NCBI RefSeq assembly: GCF_014268585.2
Contig: NZ_CP077092.1
Span: 3,906,001-3,970,000 of the forward strand
Source: Pseudomonas iranensis
Lineage (GTDB): Bacteria > Pseudomonadota > Gammaproteobacteria > Pseudomonadales > Pseudomonadaceae
Direction: 5' to 3'
DNA length: 64,000 nucleotides
Part shown: positions 18,129 to 27,234 of the stretch, one piece after another
How positions within the stretch are numbered: position 1 is the first letter of the stretch
Layout: every line of letters starts with the position of its first letter
Translations under genes and position numbers: made by a program
Notes under the pieces: generated by a model
Databases searched by the model: none
Seen by the model: the letters and a program-made list of their open reading frames with translations, nothing else
Told to the model about the DNA's origin: nothing

Positions 18129-19780
18129 GAAGAAGTGGCACCGCTGGGTGGTACGGAAGGTGTCGGTTCAATGGCTTTGGTGGTGCTCATCAGCCACAAC
18201 GCACGAATCGAAAGCCAGATCATAGTCAGGACGGCAATGACCGCGATCAGCATGAAGACATCGTTATAGGCCAGCACGTTCGCTTCGCGTGTCGCCGCAT
18301 TGGCGAGGCTGCGCATGCCGGCCAGATTGCGCAGGCTCGGGTCCGCCAGCAAACCGCCGAAGGCCGAGCCGCCGCTCTGCACCCGCGCGGCCACCAACGG
18401 ATCGGACATCACCAGGTGATCGACGATGTGGCTGGAATGGTACTTCTCCCGCACGATCTGAAAAGTGCCGAGCAACGCCGCACCGAGCAGTCCGCCGAGG
18501 TTGTTGCAGATCCCGAACAGCACGGAAAAGCTCACCAGGTTGCGCGGATTGGTCAGCACGTTGCGCGTGCCGAAGACCATGGTCGGGCCGAGAAAAAACG
18601 TGCTGCCGAATGCCAGCAGGAACTGGCTGAAATACATGTTGGCGGGACGGGTCAGGTTATTCGAGAAACTGTCCATCACCGAACCGGTGGCCATCAGCGC
18701 CAAGGAAATGATCAACGGCATCAGCAAATGTTTGGGGTCGATGGTCAACGCGCTGGTGGCAAGCCCGGCGATGCTGCCGATCAGCATCACCACATACAGA
18801 CTGTGCAACTGCTCATAGCCCATGTTGAGGTTCTGCATGAACCCCACGGCGCCGGTGGATTGCTCCGAGGTGACCATGCGAATCAGTGTCACCGCCAGCG
18901 CCAGGCGGATCATCGTTCCGCTGCCCAGCCAACGGGTCATCAACATCGGGTTGCTGCGGTTGTGCTCGATGGCCAGGCCCATGATGATCAGCGCGATCGA
19001 ACAGGCCAGCGCCACGCCGATCCAGTCTGCCTCCAGCCACCAGTCGATCCGCCCGAGCGACAGCACCGCGCACAACAACGCCACACCGGTAGCGAGGATC
19101 GCGAAGGTGAGGAAATCGAGTTTTTCAAAGGTCTTGAAACGGTCACCGGGCGGCAACTTCAGTAGCAACACGCAGCCGAGTGACAGCAGGGCCATGCCCA
19201 GTTCGAACAAGTACAAGCCGCGCCATTCGGCGATCTGCAACAGGTCTTCGGAAAACAGTCGCGCCAGCGGTAACGCCAATTGCGACGTGCCGAGGCCGAG
19301 TACCAACGCTTTGAGCCGCCATTTCGCCGGGAACGCCTGGACCATGTAATACAGACCCAGCGAGCTCAGCGCCGCACCGACCATGCCGTGGGCAGCCCGC
19401 ACCGCCACTGCCGAGTTGAGATCGTTGACGAACAAATGGCCGAAGGTCACCAGCGCGTACAGCACCAGAAATACTTCGGTGAACGCGCGCAATCCGAACT
19501 GCTGGCGAAACTTCACCAACAGCAGGTTCATCGACACGTTGGTCATCACATACGCCGCCGGCAGCCAGGCCATCTCCGCCGTGGTCGCGCCAAGCGAGCC
19601 TTGCAGGTAAGGCAGGTTGGCAACCACCAGCGAGTTGCCCAACCCACCAGTCACCGCCACCAGCACGCCAACCGCCGCATAAGCCAGGCGCTTGGGCGTG
19701 GAGTGTAACGGGGTCGACGGGGAACCGGGCAGGCTGGGCTTTTCGTGGGGTTGCCAGTTGCGCGGGGCGTATTTATCCAT
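18125..19780 (-). CDS. MFS transporter, DHA2 (EmrB-like) family
   Basis: 551-residue proton-driven exporter with about 14 hydrophobic segments. The first half carries a DHA2-like sequence (AEMAWLPAAYVMTNVSMNLL). Start chosen at MDKYAPRNWQ, since the extension upstream overlaps repeat-flanking sequence and lacks family character. It forms an EmrAB-type pair with the adaptor gene. Substrate unknown. Confidence 0.87.
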   Translation of the reverse strand: MDKYAPRNWQPHEKPSLPGSPSTPLHSTPKRLAYAAVGVLVAVTGGLGNSLVVANLPYLQGSLGATTAEMAWLPAAYVMTNVSMNLLLVKFRQQFGLRAFTEVFLVLYALVTFGHLFVNDLNSAVAVRAAHGMVGAALSSLGLYYMVQAFPAKWRLKALVLGLGTSQLALPLARLFSEDLLQIAEWRGLYLFELGMALLSLGCVLLLKLPPGDRFKTFEKLDFLTFAILATGVALLCAVLSLGRIDWWLEADWIGVALACSIALIIMGLAIEHNRSNPMLMTRWLGSGTMIRLALAVTLIRMVTSEQSTGAVGFMQNLNMGYEQLHSLYVVMLIGSIAGLATSALTIDPKHLLMPLIISLALMATGSVMDSFSNNLTRPANMYFSQFLLAFGSTFFLGPTMVFGTRNVLTNPRNLVSFSVLFGICNNLGGLLGAALLGTFQIVREKYHSSHIVDHLVMSDPLVAARVQSGGSAFGGLLADPSLRNLAGMRSLANAATREANVLAYNDVFMLIAVIAVLTMIWLSIRALWLMSTTKAIEPTPSVPPSGATSS

Positions 19781-19861
19781 GGATCGGCCTGGTGCTGGGG
19801 GTGGAGGAAGTTTGCCGCAATTTGACGGGCAATACACGACTCGACGGACACCAAGGAACCC

Positions 19862-19953
19862 GGTGGGAGCGAGCCTGCTCGCGAAAGCGCTGTGTCAGTC
19901 GACAACTTCATTGAAGGAAAGTCCGCATTCGCGAGCAGGCTCGCTCCCACAGG
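19862..19953. repeat. REP doublet
   Basis: Inverted GTGGGAGCGAGC cores at about 19863-19886 and 19928-19952, in the 309-base space between the divergent efflux operon and the porin gene. Confidence 0.9.
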
Positions 19954-20031
19954 GGTTCTGCGTCGCATGGGAGGTCATCGTATAACTTCCAGTTGACAAT
20001 CCCCGTAAATCTGGGAAATATCCGCATCGAT

Positions 20032-20051
20032 GTTGTACGACGACGTATGAC
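20032..20051. promoter_or_regulatory. Candidate operator upstream of the porin gene
   Basis: On the minus strand this reads GTCATACG-N6-TACAAC, an imperfect inverted repeat (GTYRTA...TAYRAC). The same 14 fixed bases with the same spacing occur before udh at 21607-21626. The form resembles GntR-type operators. The regulator is not in the window. Confidence 0.55.
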
Positions 20052-20089
20052 AAATAATAAAAACAACAAACGATCCAGGGAGCGTCACA

Positions 20090-21385
20090 GTGAGCCCACT
20101 CGCCCGCAATTCCGTCCGCCCTTCACGTTTTGCCCATTTCAAACCGCGTTCGACCCTCAGCCTGATCGGTTGCAGCAGCCTCGCTCTGGCCCTGCCGATG
20201 AGCGCCGATGCCGAAGGCTTTCTTGACGACAGCAAAGCCACGCTGAACCTGCGCAACGCCTACTTCAACCGCAACTTCGTCAACCCGGCCAATCCGCAGG
20301 GCAAGGCAGAAGAATGGACGCAGAACTTCATTCTCGACGCCAAATCCGGCTTCACCCAAGGCACGGTCGGCTTCGGCCTCGATGTTCTCGGGCTGTATTC
20401 GCAGAAGCTCGATGGCGGCAAAGGCACTGGCGGTACGCAGTTGTTGCCGATCCACGATGACGGCCGCCCGGCCGACAACTTCGGCCGCCTCGGCGTTGCG
20501 CTGAAAGCCAAAGTCTCGAAGACCGAATTGAAAGTCGGTGAATGGATGCCGGTGCTGCCGATCCTGCGCTCCGACGACGGCCGCTCCCTGCCGCAGACCT
20601 TTCGCGGTGGCCAGATCACGTCCACCGAGATCAACGGCCTGACCGTTTACGGCGGCCAGTTCCGTGGCAACAGCCCGCGCAACGACGCGAGCATGGAAGA
20701 CATGTCGATGAACGGCCGCGGTGCGTTCACCTCCGATCGCTTCAACTTCGGCGGCGGCGAATACAGCTTCAACGAAAAGCGCACGATGGTCGGCGTGTGG
20801 TACGCCGAGCTCACCGACATCTACCAGCAGCAGTATTTCAACCTCAGCCACAGCCAGCCGATGGGCGACTGGACGCTGGGCGCCAACCTCGGTTTCTTCA
20901 CCGGCAAGGAAGACGGCAGCGCTCAGGCGGGCGACCTCGACAACAAGACCGCGTTCGCCCTGCTCTCGGCCAAGTACGGTGGCAACACCTTCTACGTCGG
21001 CCTGCAGAAACTCACCGGCGACGATGCCTGGATGCGCGTCAACGGCACCAGCGGCGGCACCCTGGCCAACGACAGTTACAACGCCAGTTATGACAACGCC
21101 AAAGAGCGCTCCTGGCAGGTGCGTCACGACTACAACTTCGTTGCGCTGGGCGTGCCTGGCCTGACCCTGATGAACCGCTACATCAGCGGCGATAACGTAC
21201 ACACCGCCAGCACCAATGACGGCAAGGAATGGGGCCGCGAATCGGAACTGGCCTACACCGTGCAGAGCGGCCCGCTGAAGAATCTCAACGTGAAATGGCG
21301 CAACGCGACCATTCGCCGGGACTTCAGCACCAACGAATTTGACGAGAACCGGATTTTTATCAGCTATCCGATCTCGTTGCTGTAA
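20090..21385 (+). CDS. OprD-family outer-membrane porin
   Basis: 431 residues, starting with GTG preceded by AGGGAG. A signal-peptide-like stretch runs to about residue 41 (LALALPMSADA), followed by the OprD-type opening GFLDDSKATLNLRNAYFNRN and many alternating beta strands; it ends ENRIFISYPISLL. This family makes 18-strand substrate-specific channels for carboxylates and amino acids. Linkage to uronate genes suggests hexuronate or aldarate uptake. Confidence 0.88.
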   Translation: MSPLARNSVRPSRFAHFKPRSTLSLIGCSSLALALPMSADAEGFLDDSKATLNLRNAYFNRNFVNPANPQGKAEEWTQNFILDAKSGFTQGTVGFGLDVLGLYSQKLDGGKGTGGTQLLPIHDDGRPADNFGRLGVALKAKVSKTELKVGEWMPVLPILRSDDGRSLPQTFRGGQITSTEINGLTVYGGQFRGNSPRNDASMEDMSMNGRGAFTSDRFNFGGGEYSFNEKRTMVGVWYAELTDIYQQQYFNLSHSQPMGDWTLGANLGFFTGKEDGSAQAGDLDNKTAFALLSAKYGGNTFYVGLQKLTGDDAWMRVNGTSGGTLANDSYNASYDNAKERSWQVRHDYNFVALGVPGLTLMNRYISGDNVHTASTNDGKEWGRESELAYTVQSGPLKNLNVKWRNATIRRDFSTNEFDENRIFISYPISLL

Positions 21386-21401
21386 CGGTTGGCGGTTTGC
21401 C

Positions 21402-21490
21402 CTGTGGGAGCGAGTCTGCTCGCGAAAGCGCCGGACCAGTCGACTTGTTCTGACTGGCACACCGCATTCGCGAGCAGGCTCGCTCCCACA
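21402..21490. repeat. REP doublet
   Basis: Inverted cores at 21402-21426 (with a T in CGAGTCTGC) and 21468-21490, between the porin gene and udh. Confidence 0.9.
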
Positions 21491-21606
21491 AGGGGATTGC
21501 ATTGCAATTCAGGTATCGGGTCTTGAGAAAATGAATCGCCCCTTCCGTCATCTACACCAAAAGTCGCGTTGACAAGATCCGGATACCCTACCGATACTTC
21601 AGCGCA

Positions 21607-21626
21607 GTCATACGACAACCTACAAC
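21607..21626. promoter_or_regulatory. Candidate operator upstream of udh
   Basis: GTCATACG-N6-TACAAC, matching the element ahead of the porin gene in all 14 fixed positions. It lies about 32 bases before the udh start codon, a suitable place for a repressor site. Confidence 0.55.
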
Positions 21627-21657
21627 AAACCTAATAACAATGTGTTCAGGGATTGCC

Positions 21658-22482
21658 ATGACGTCTACCTCTACCCCCCGCGCTCCTTTCAACCGCCTGC
21701 TGCTGACCGGTGCCGCCGGAGGCCTCGGCAAAGTCCTGCGCGAACGCCTGCGCCCTTACGCCAATGTGCTGCGCCTGTCCGACATCGCCGCCCTCGCCCC
21801 GGCCGTCGATGATCACGAAGAAGTCGTGCTCTGCGACCTCGCCGACAAGCAAGCCGTGCATCAACTGGTCGAAGGGGTCGATGCAATCCTGCATTTCGGT
21901 GGCGTCTCGGTCGAGCGCCCGTTCGAAGAAATCCTCGGTGCCAACATCTGCGGCGTGTTCCACATTTACGAAGCGGCGCGCAAGCACGGTGTGAAGCGGG
22001 TGATCTTCGCCAGCTCCAACCACGTCATCGGTTTCTACAAACAGGACCAACAGCTCGACGCCACTTCAGCGCGTCGTCCCGATGGTTACTACGGCTTGTC
22101 CAAGTCCTACGGCGAAGACATGGCCAGTTTCTACTTCGATCGCTACGGCATCGAAACCGTCAGCATCCGCATCGGCTCCTCGTTCCCCGAACCGCAAAAC
22201 CGCCGGATGATGCACACCTGGCTGAGCTTCGACGATCTCACGCAACTGCTCGAACGCTCGCTGTACACACCGAACGTCGGCCACACCGTGGTCTACGGCA
22301 TGTCCGCCAACAAAGACGTCTGGTGGGACAACCGCTACGCCAGCCACCTCGGTTTCGAAGCCAAGGACACCTCGGAAGTGTTCCGCGACAAGGTCGAAGC
22401 GCAACCGATGCCGGCCGACGATGATCCGGCGCGGATCTATCAGGGCGGCGCCTTCGTCGCAGCAGGCCCGTTCGGCGACTGA
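21658..22482 (+). CDS. udh: Uronate dehydrogenase
   Basis: 274-residue short-chain dehydrogenase of the Udh type. The NAD-binding TGAAGGLG (17-24), the YYGLSK catalytic Tyr145/Lys149 pair and the FDRYGIETVSIRIGSSFPEPQN segment match the P. putida and P. syringae enzymes. It oxidises galacturonate or glucuronate to the aldaro-lactone with NAD. Start chosen at MTSTSTPRA behind CAGGGA. The lactonase gene follows after about 30 bases. Confidence 0.9.
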   Translation: MTSTSTPRAPFNRLLLTGAAGGLGKVLRERLRPYANVLRLSDIAALAPAVDDHEEVVLCDLADKQAVHQLVEGVDAILHFGGVSVERPFEEILGANICGVFHIYEAARKHGVKRVIFASSNHVIGFYKQDQQLDATSARRPDGYYGLSKSYGEDMASFYFDRYGIETVSIRIGSSFPEPQNRRMMHTWLSFDDLTQLLERSLYTPNVGHTVVYGMSANKDVWWDNRYASHLGFEAKDTSEVFRDKVEAQPMPADDDPARIYQGGAFVAAGPFGD

Positions 22483-22513
22483 CCGTTCGACTTGATCCCC
22501 TTTAATAAAAACC

Positions 22514-23419
22514 ATGGGAATGAGTATGCAAGCCGAATTGATCGTCGACGCCCGCAACGCGGTCGGTGAAAGCCCGGTCTGGGTGCCGCAGGAAAACGCC
22601 TTGTACTGGGTCGATATTCCCAACGGCGGGCTGCAACGCTGGAGCGCTGACAGCGGGCATGTTGCCTCGTGGAAGGCCCCGGAAATGCTCGCCTGCATCA
22701 CCCGCCACCGCAGTGGCGGCTGGGTCGCCGGCATGGAAAGCGGTTTCTTTCGCCTGCACCCGCACAGCGACGGCAGCCTCGACAGTGAGTTGCTCGCGAC
22801 TGTCGAGCACAGCCGCGCGGACATGCGCCTCAACGACGGTCGCTGCGATCGCCAAGGGCGTTTCTGGGCGGGCAGCATGGTGCTGAACATGGGCCTGAAC
22901 GCGCCTGAAGGCCGGCTCTATCGCTACAGCGCCGGGCAGACGGGCGTGATCGAAGCGCAGCTGGATGGCTTCATCGTGCCCAACGGCCTCGCTTTCAGCC
23001 CTGACGGTAAAACCATGTACCTGTCGGATTCGCACCCCAATGTGCAACTGATCTGGGCCTTCGATTACGACACCGAGACCGGCACGCCATCGAATCGCCG
23101 AATCTTCGTCGACATGAATCATTTCCCCGGCCGCCCCGATGGCGCCGCCGTGGATGCCGAAGGCTGCTACTGGATCTGCGCCAACGACGCCGGCCTGATC
23201 CACCGCTTCGCCCCGGATGGCCGACTGGATTTCTCCCTGGAAGTGCCGGTGAAGAAACCGACCATGTGCGCTTTCGGCGGCAGCAACCTGGACACCTTGT
23301 TTGTCGCCTCGATTCGCCCCGGCGAAGACCACGACCCGCAATCGCTGGCCGGCGGCGTGTTCGCCCTGAAGCCGGGCGTCAAGGGCCTCGCCGAACCGCA
23401 ATTCAACGATTTGCTTTAG
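22514..23419 (+). CDS. SMP-30/gluconolactonase-family aldarolactonase
   Basis: 301-residue six-bladed beta-propeller hydrolase. VGESPVWV (early metal-binding Glu), ADMRLNDGRCDRQGRFW, VPNGLAFSPDGKTMYLSDS and RPDGAAVDAEGCYW are the family's metal and substrate signatures. Next to udh it most likely opens galactaro- or glucaro-1,5-lactone (UxuL-type role). Internal methionines at codons 3 and 5 are alternative starts; GGGA sits closer to the latter. Confidence 0.85.
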   Translation: MGMSMQAELIVDARNAVGESPVWVPQENALYWVDIPNGGLQRWSADSGHVASWKAPEMLACITRHRSGGWVAGMESGFFRLHPHSDGSLDSELLATVEHSRADMRLNDGRCDRQGRFWAGSMVLNMGLNAPEGRLYRYSAGQTGVIEAQLDGFIVPNGLAFSPDGKTMYLSDSHPNVQLIWAFDYDTETGTPSNRRIFVDMNHFPGRPDGAAVDAEGCYWICANDAGLIHRFAPDGRLDFSLEVPVKKPTMCAFGGSNLDTLFVASIRPGEDHDPQSLAGGVFALKPGVKGLAEPQFNDLL

Positions 23420-23480
23420 ACCCTCTGCTGCACCGCTGCGCCTTGAACACAAAAATAACAAGACTGGAGACTCACCCCCC

Positions 23481-24455
23481 ATGAACTTCAAACGCACCTT
23501 GCTCGCCGCTGCACTCCCGCTGATGTTCACCTTCGCCGGTGCCGCTCAGGCGGAAATGAAACTCAAATTTGCCGACATTCACCCCGCCGGTTACCCAACC
23601 GTGGTGGCTGAAAAATCCATGGGCGATACCCTGACCAAGGAAACCAACGGCGAGCTGACCTTCCAATACTTCCCGGGCGGTGTGCTCGGTTCCGAGAAGG
23701 AAGTCATCGAGCAGATGCAGGTCGGCGCGGTGCAGCTGTCGCGTGTCAGCCTGGGCATCGTCGGCCCTGTGGTGCCGGATGTGAACGTGTTCAACATGCC
23801 GTTCATCTTCCGCGACCAGCAACACATGCGTAACGTCATCGATGGCCCGGTGGGCGATGAGATTCTCGACAAGATCACCAACTCCGAATTCGGCCTGGTG
23901 GCCCTGGCCTGGATGGACGGCGGCACGCGCAACATCTACACCAAGAAACCGGTGCGCAAGCTCGAAGACCTCAAGGGCATGAAGATCCGCGTACAAGGCA
24001 ATCCGATGTTCATCGACATGATGAACGCCATGGGCGGTAACGGCATCGCCATGGACACCGGGGAGATCTTCAGCGCCCTGCAGACCGGCGTGATCGACGG
24101 CGCGGAAAACAACCCGCCGACCCTGCTCGAACACAACCACTTCCAGAACGCCAAGTTCTACAGCCTGACCGGTCACTTGATCCTGCCGGAGCCGATCGTG
24201 ATGTCGAAAATCACCTGGGAAAAACTCACTCCGGATCAACAGCAACTGGTGAAAAAAGCCGCCAAGGCTGCCCAGGCTGAAGAGCGCGTGCTGTGGGACA
24301 AGAAGTCCGCTGCCAGTGAAGAAAAACTCAAGGCCGCTGGCGTCGAGTTCATCGAAGTCGACAAAAAACCCTTCTACGACGCCACCGCTCCAGTACGGGA
24401 AAAGTACGGCGCGAAGTACGCCGACCTGATCAAAAAGATCGAAGCCGTTCAGTAA
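23481..24455 (+). CDS. TRAP transporter solute-binding protein (DctP family)
   Basis: 324 residues with a signal peptide (to about AQA, residue 23) and a DctP domain, including the conserved MKIRVQGNPMFIDMMNAMGG with the Arg that clamps a carboxylate and the GEIFSALQTGVIDGAENN motif. It would bind a hexuronate or aldarate in the periplasm for the two membrane subunits downstream. Confidence 0.9.
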   Translation: MNFKRTLLAAALPLMFTFAGAAQAEMKLKFADIHPAGYPTVVAEKSMGDTLTKETNGELTFQYFPGGVLGSEKEVIEQMQVGAVQLSRVSLGIVGPVVPDVNVFNMPFIFRDQQHMRNVIDGPVGDEILDKITNSEFGLVALAWMDGGTRNIYTKKPVRKLEDLKGMKIRVQGNPMFIDMMNAMGGNGIAMDTGEIFSALQTGVIDGAENNPPTLLEHNHFQNAKFYSLTGHLILPEPIVMSKITWEKLTPDQQQLVKKAAKAAQAEERVLWDKKSAASEEKLKAAGVEFIEVDKKPFYDATAPVREKYGAKYADLIKKIEAVQ

Positions 24456-24483
24456 CGCCTCCCGCTTTGTACTCATGAAAAAG

Positions 24484-24514
24484 GCCCGGCGCGCCAGCGG
24501 TTCAGGCGCGCCCG
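24484..24514 (+). promoter_or_regulatory. Intra-operon stem-loop between TRAP genes
   Basis: GGCGCGCC...GGCGCGCC arms separated by ten bases form an eight-pair GC stem in the 75-base gap. No T-run follows. Such structures commonly protect the binding-protein mRNA so that it is made in excess over the permeases; that role is inferred. Confidence 0.45.
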
Positions 24515-24530
24515 GTTACGGTGGAACCCG

Positions 24531-25058
24531 ATGAAGAATCTGCTGCTGCGTATCAACGACAAAATCTACATGACGTGCATCTGGGTCGCCGGCCTTTCCG
24601 TCCTGGCGATTTCCCTGATGATTCCCTGGGGCGTGTTCGCCCGCTACGTGCTCGGCACCGGTTCGAGCTGGCCTGAGCCAACGGCGATCCTGCTGATGAT
24701 GGTGTTCACCTTCATCGGCGCCGCCGCCAGTTACCGCGCCGGTGCGCACATGGCCGTGGCCATGCTCACCGACCGCATGCCACCGCAGCTGAAATCCGCA
24801 GCAGCGATTTTTTCGCAACTGCTGATGGCGGCCATCTGCATCTTCATGACCATCTGGGGCACCAAGCTGTGCATGTCCACCTGGAACCAGTTCATGGCCG
24901 CCCTGCCCGATCTGCGGGTTGGCGTGACCTATCTGCCGATCCCCCTGGGCGGCTTGCTGACGCTGATTTTTGTCGTGGAAAAACTCTTGCTCGGTGACCA
25001 GAGCAAACGTCGGGTCGTGCAGTTCGACCTGGTTGAAGAAAGTGAAGGTGCCGTTTAA
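24531..25058 (+). CDS. TRAP transporter small permease (DctQ)
   Basis: 175-residue membrane protein with four spans. The PEPTAILLMMVFTFIGAAASYRAGAHMAV region is the DctQ signature. It bridges the binding protein and the large permease. Its TAA stop overlaps the next ATG by one base. Confidence 0.88.
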   Translation: MKNLLLRINDKIYMTCIWVAGLSVLAISLMIPWGVFARYVLGTGSSWPEPTAILLMMVFTFIGAAASYRAGAHMAVAMLTDRMPPQLKSAAAIFSQLLMAAICIFMTIWGTKLCMSTWNQFMAALPDLRVGVTYLPIPLGGLLTLIFVVEKLLLGDQSKRRVVQFDLVEESEGAV

Positions 25059-26338
25059 TGGACGCTCTGATCCTGCTGGGCAGTTTTATCGTATTGATCC
25101 TGATCGGCATGCCGGTCGCTTACGCGTTGGGCGCCGCTGCGCTGATCGGCGCTTGGTGGATCGACATTCCCTTCCAGGCGGTGATGATCCAGGTCGCCTC
25201 GGGGGTGAACAAATTCTCGCTGCTGGCCATTCCGTTCTTCGTCCTGGCCGGCGCGATCATGGCCGAGGGCGGCATGTCCCGGCGGTTGGTGGCGTGTGCC
25301 GGGGTGCTGGTAGGTTTCGTCCGTGGTGGTCTGTCGCTGGTCAACATTGTTGCCTCGACGTTCTTCGGCGCGATCTCCGGTTCGTCGGTCGCCGACACCG
25401 CGTCGGTGGGTTCGGTGCTGATTCCCGAGATGGAACGCAAGGGCTATCCACGGGACTTCTCCACCGCCGTGACCGTCAGCGGTTCGGTGCAAGCCCTGCT
25501 GACTCCGCCAAGCCACAACTCGGTGCTCTACTCGCTGGCCGCTGGCGGTACGGTGTCGATCGCTTCGCTGTTCATGGCCGGCATCGTCCCGGGCCTGCTG
25601 ATGAGCGCCTGCCTGATGGTGCTGTGCCTGATCTTCGCGAAAAAGCGCAACTACCCCAAGGGCGAAGTGATTCCGATGCGCCAGGCGCTGAAGATCGTCG
25701 GCGAAGCCCTGTGGGGCATGATGGCGATGGTGATCATCCTCGGCGGCATCCTCTCGGGTATTTTCACCGCCACTGAATCGGCGGCCATCGCGGTGTTGTG
25801 GTCATTCTTCGTGACCATGTTCATCTACCGCGATTACAAATGGAGCGAGTTGCCCAAGCTGATGCATCGCACGGTGCGCACCATCTCCATCGTGATGATC
25901 CTGATCGGTTTCGCCGCCAGCTTCGGCTACATCATGACGCTGATGCAGATCCCGGCGAAAATCACCACGCTGTTCCTGACCCTGTCGGACAACCGCTACG
26001 TGATCCTGATGTGCATCAACGTCATGCTGCTGTTGCTCGGCACGGTGATGGACATGGCGCCGCTGATCCTGATCCTTACGCCGATCCTGATGCCAGTGAT
26101 CATGGGCATCGGTGTCGACCCGGTGCAGTTCGGCATGATCATGCTGGTCAACCTAGGAATCGGACTGATAACACCGCCGGTGGGCGCGGTGCTCTTCGTC
26201 GGCTCGGCGGTGGGCAAGGTCAGTATCGAAAGCACCGTGAAAGCGCTGCTGCCGTTCTATGGCGTGCTGTTCCTGGTGCTGCTGCTGGTGACCTACGTTC
26301 CGGCGATTTCGCTGTGGCTGCCGCACCTGGTGTTGTAA
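25058..26338 (+). CDS. TRAP transporter large permease (DctM)
   Basis: 426 residues, about 12 membrane segments, with the FSLLAIPFFVLAGAIMAEGGMSRRLV and GAISGSSVADTASVGSVLIPEM motifs of DctM sodium-driven symporter subunits, and NLGIGLITPPVGAVLF near the end. Full family length. Last gene of the udh-lactonase-TRAP series. Confidence 0.92.
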   Translation: MDALILLGSFIVLILIGMPVAYALGAAALIGAWWIDIPFQAVMIQVASGVNKFSLLAIPFFVLAGAIMAEGGMSRRLVACAGVLVGFVRGGLSLVNIVASTFFGAISGSSVADTASVGSVLIPEMERKGYPRDFSTAVTVSGSVQALLTPPSHNSVLYSLAAGGTVSIASLFMAGIVPGLLMSACLMVLCLIFAKKRNYPKGEVIPMRQALKIVGEALWGMMAMVIILGGILSGIFTATESAAIAVLWSFFVTMFIYRDYKWSELPKLMHRTVRTISIVMILIGFAASFGYIMTLMQIPAKITTLFLTLSDNRYVILMCINVMLLLLGTVMDMAPLILILTPILMPVIMGIGVDPVQFGMIMLVNLGIGLITPPVGAVLFVGSAVGKVSIESTVKALLPFYGVLFLVLLLVTYVPAISLWLPHLVL

Positions 26339-26348
26339 CCCGCTGAAA

Positions 26349-26421
26349 AGATCGCAGCTCCTGCAGGAATCGCATTCCCCTGTAGGAGCTGTCGAGTGCA
26401 ACGAGGCTGCGATTTGTTGAT
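26349..26421. repeat. GATCGCAGCTCCT/TAGGAGCT repeat
   Basis: Imperfect inverted repeat of the TGTAGGAGCTG type between convergent genes, closing with GGCTGCGAT. Confidence 0.65.
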
Positions 26422-26423
26422 CT

Positions 26424-27224
26424 TCACGCCCGCACCAACATGTACCCCGCGACCACCAGACAGACACTGGCAAACCCCACCTGCAACGCTCGCGCCGGCA
26501 CCTGCGCGCACAGCCTGCGACCGATGATCATGCCAACGATGCTGGCAACGATGAACGCCGCGCCCTGGCTGTCGATACGCACCCCCGCATGAAACGCGCC
26601 GATCACCCCGATCGCGGAAATCAGACTGATCACCATCAATGACGTCGCAACGATGCCGCGCATCTGCACATCGGTCAGTTGCTTGAACGCCGGCACGATC
26701 AGAAAGCCGCCGCCGACGCCCAGTAAACCCGAAACCACGCCAGTAACCGCTCCCAGTGCAGCCAGGGTGGCGGTGCATTTGGCGGTCCAGTCGAAGCGCC
26801 CGGTCTGCTCGTTGAGCATGCAGTTTTTCTGCCCCCAACTGGCATGGCCGTGATCGCTCGGCCCGGCTTGCTGACGCTCTTTTCTGAACATTCGCCAAGC
26901 GACCAAGACCATCAGCAGGCTGAACAGCATCATCAGAATCTTTTCCGGCAACTGATGTGCGAAGTAGATCCCCAGCGGCGAAAACACCGCGCCCAACGCG
27001 GCGATCAACAGCGCCGCGCGGTAACGCACCAGGCCATGGCGCAAACCGTCGATCGCCCCGACCGCCGCCGCGCTGCCGACCGCAAACAAGGCCACCGGCG
27101 CCGCTTGCGTCATCGTCCAGCCGAGCCCGAGCACCAGCGCCGGCACCGCGAGAATCCCGCCGCCTGCGCCGGTCAGGCCGAGGACCAACCCCATCACCAC
27201 GCCAAACAGACTTGCCAGCAACAT
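26424..27224 (-). CDS. TauE/SafE-family sulfite/sulfur-compound exporter
   Basis: 266-residue membrane protein with about eight spans in two repeats, each with a Gly-rich motif (GLTGAGGGILAVPALV; GLLGVGGGFLIVPAF). It lies 10 bases after the sqr stop, so it is cotranscribed. In BigR operons of other bacteria this protein exports sulfite arising from sulfide or persulfide oxidation. Confidence 0.87.
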   Translation of the reverse strand: MLLASLFGVVMGLVLGLTGAGGGILAVPALVLGLGWTMTQAAPVALFAVGSAAAVGAIDGLRHGLVRYRAALLIAALGAVFSPLGIYFAHQLPEKILMMLFSLLMVLVAWRMFRKERQQAGPSDHGHASWGQKNCMLNEQTGRFDWTAKCTATLAALGAVTGVVSGLLGVGGGFLIVPAFKQLTDVQMRGIVATSLMVISLISAIGVIGAFHAGVRIDSQGAAFIVASIVGMIIGRRLCAQVPARALQVGFASVCLVVAGYMLVRA

Positions 27225-27234
27225 AGGGGTTTTC

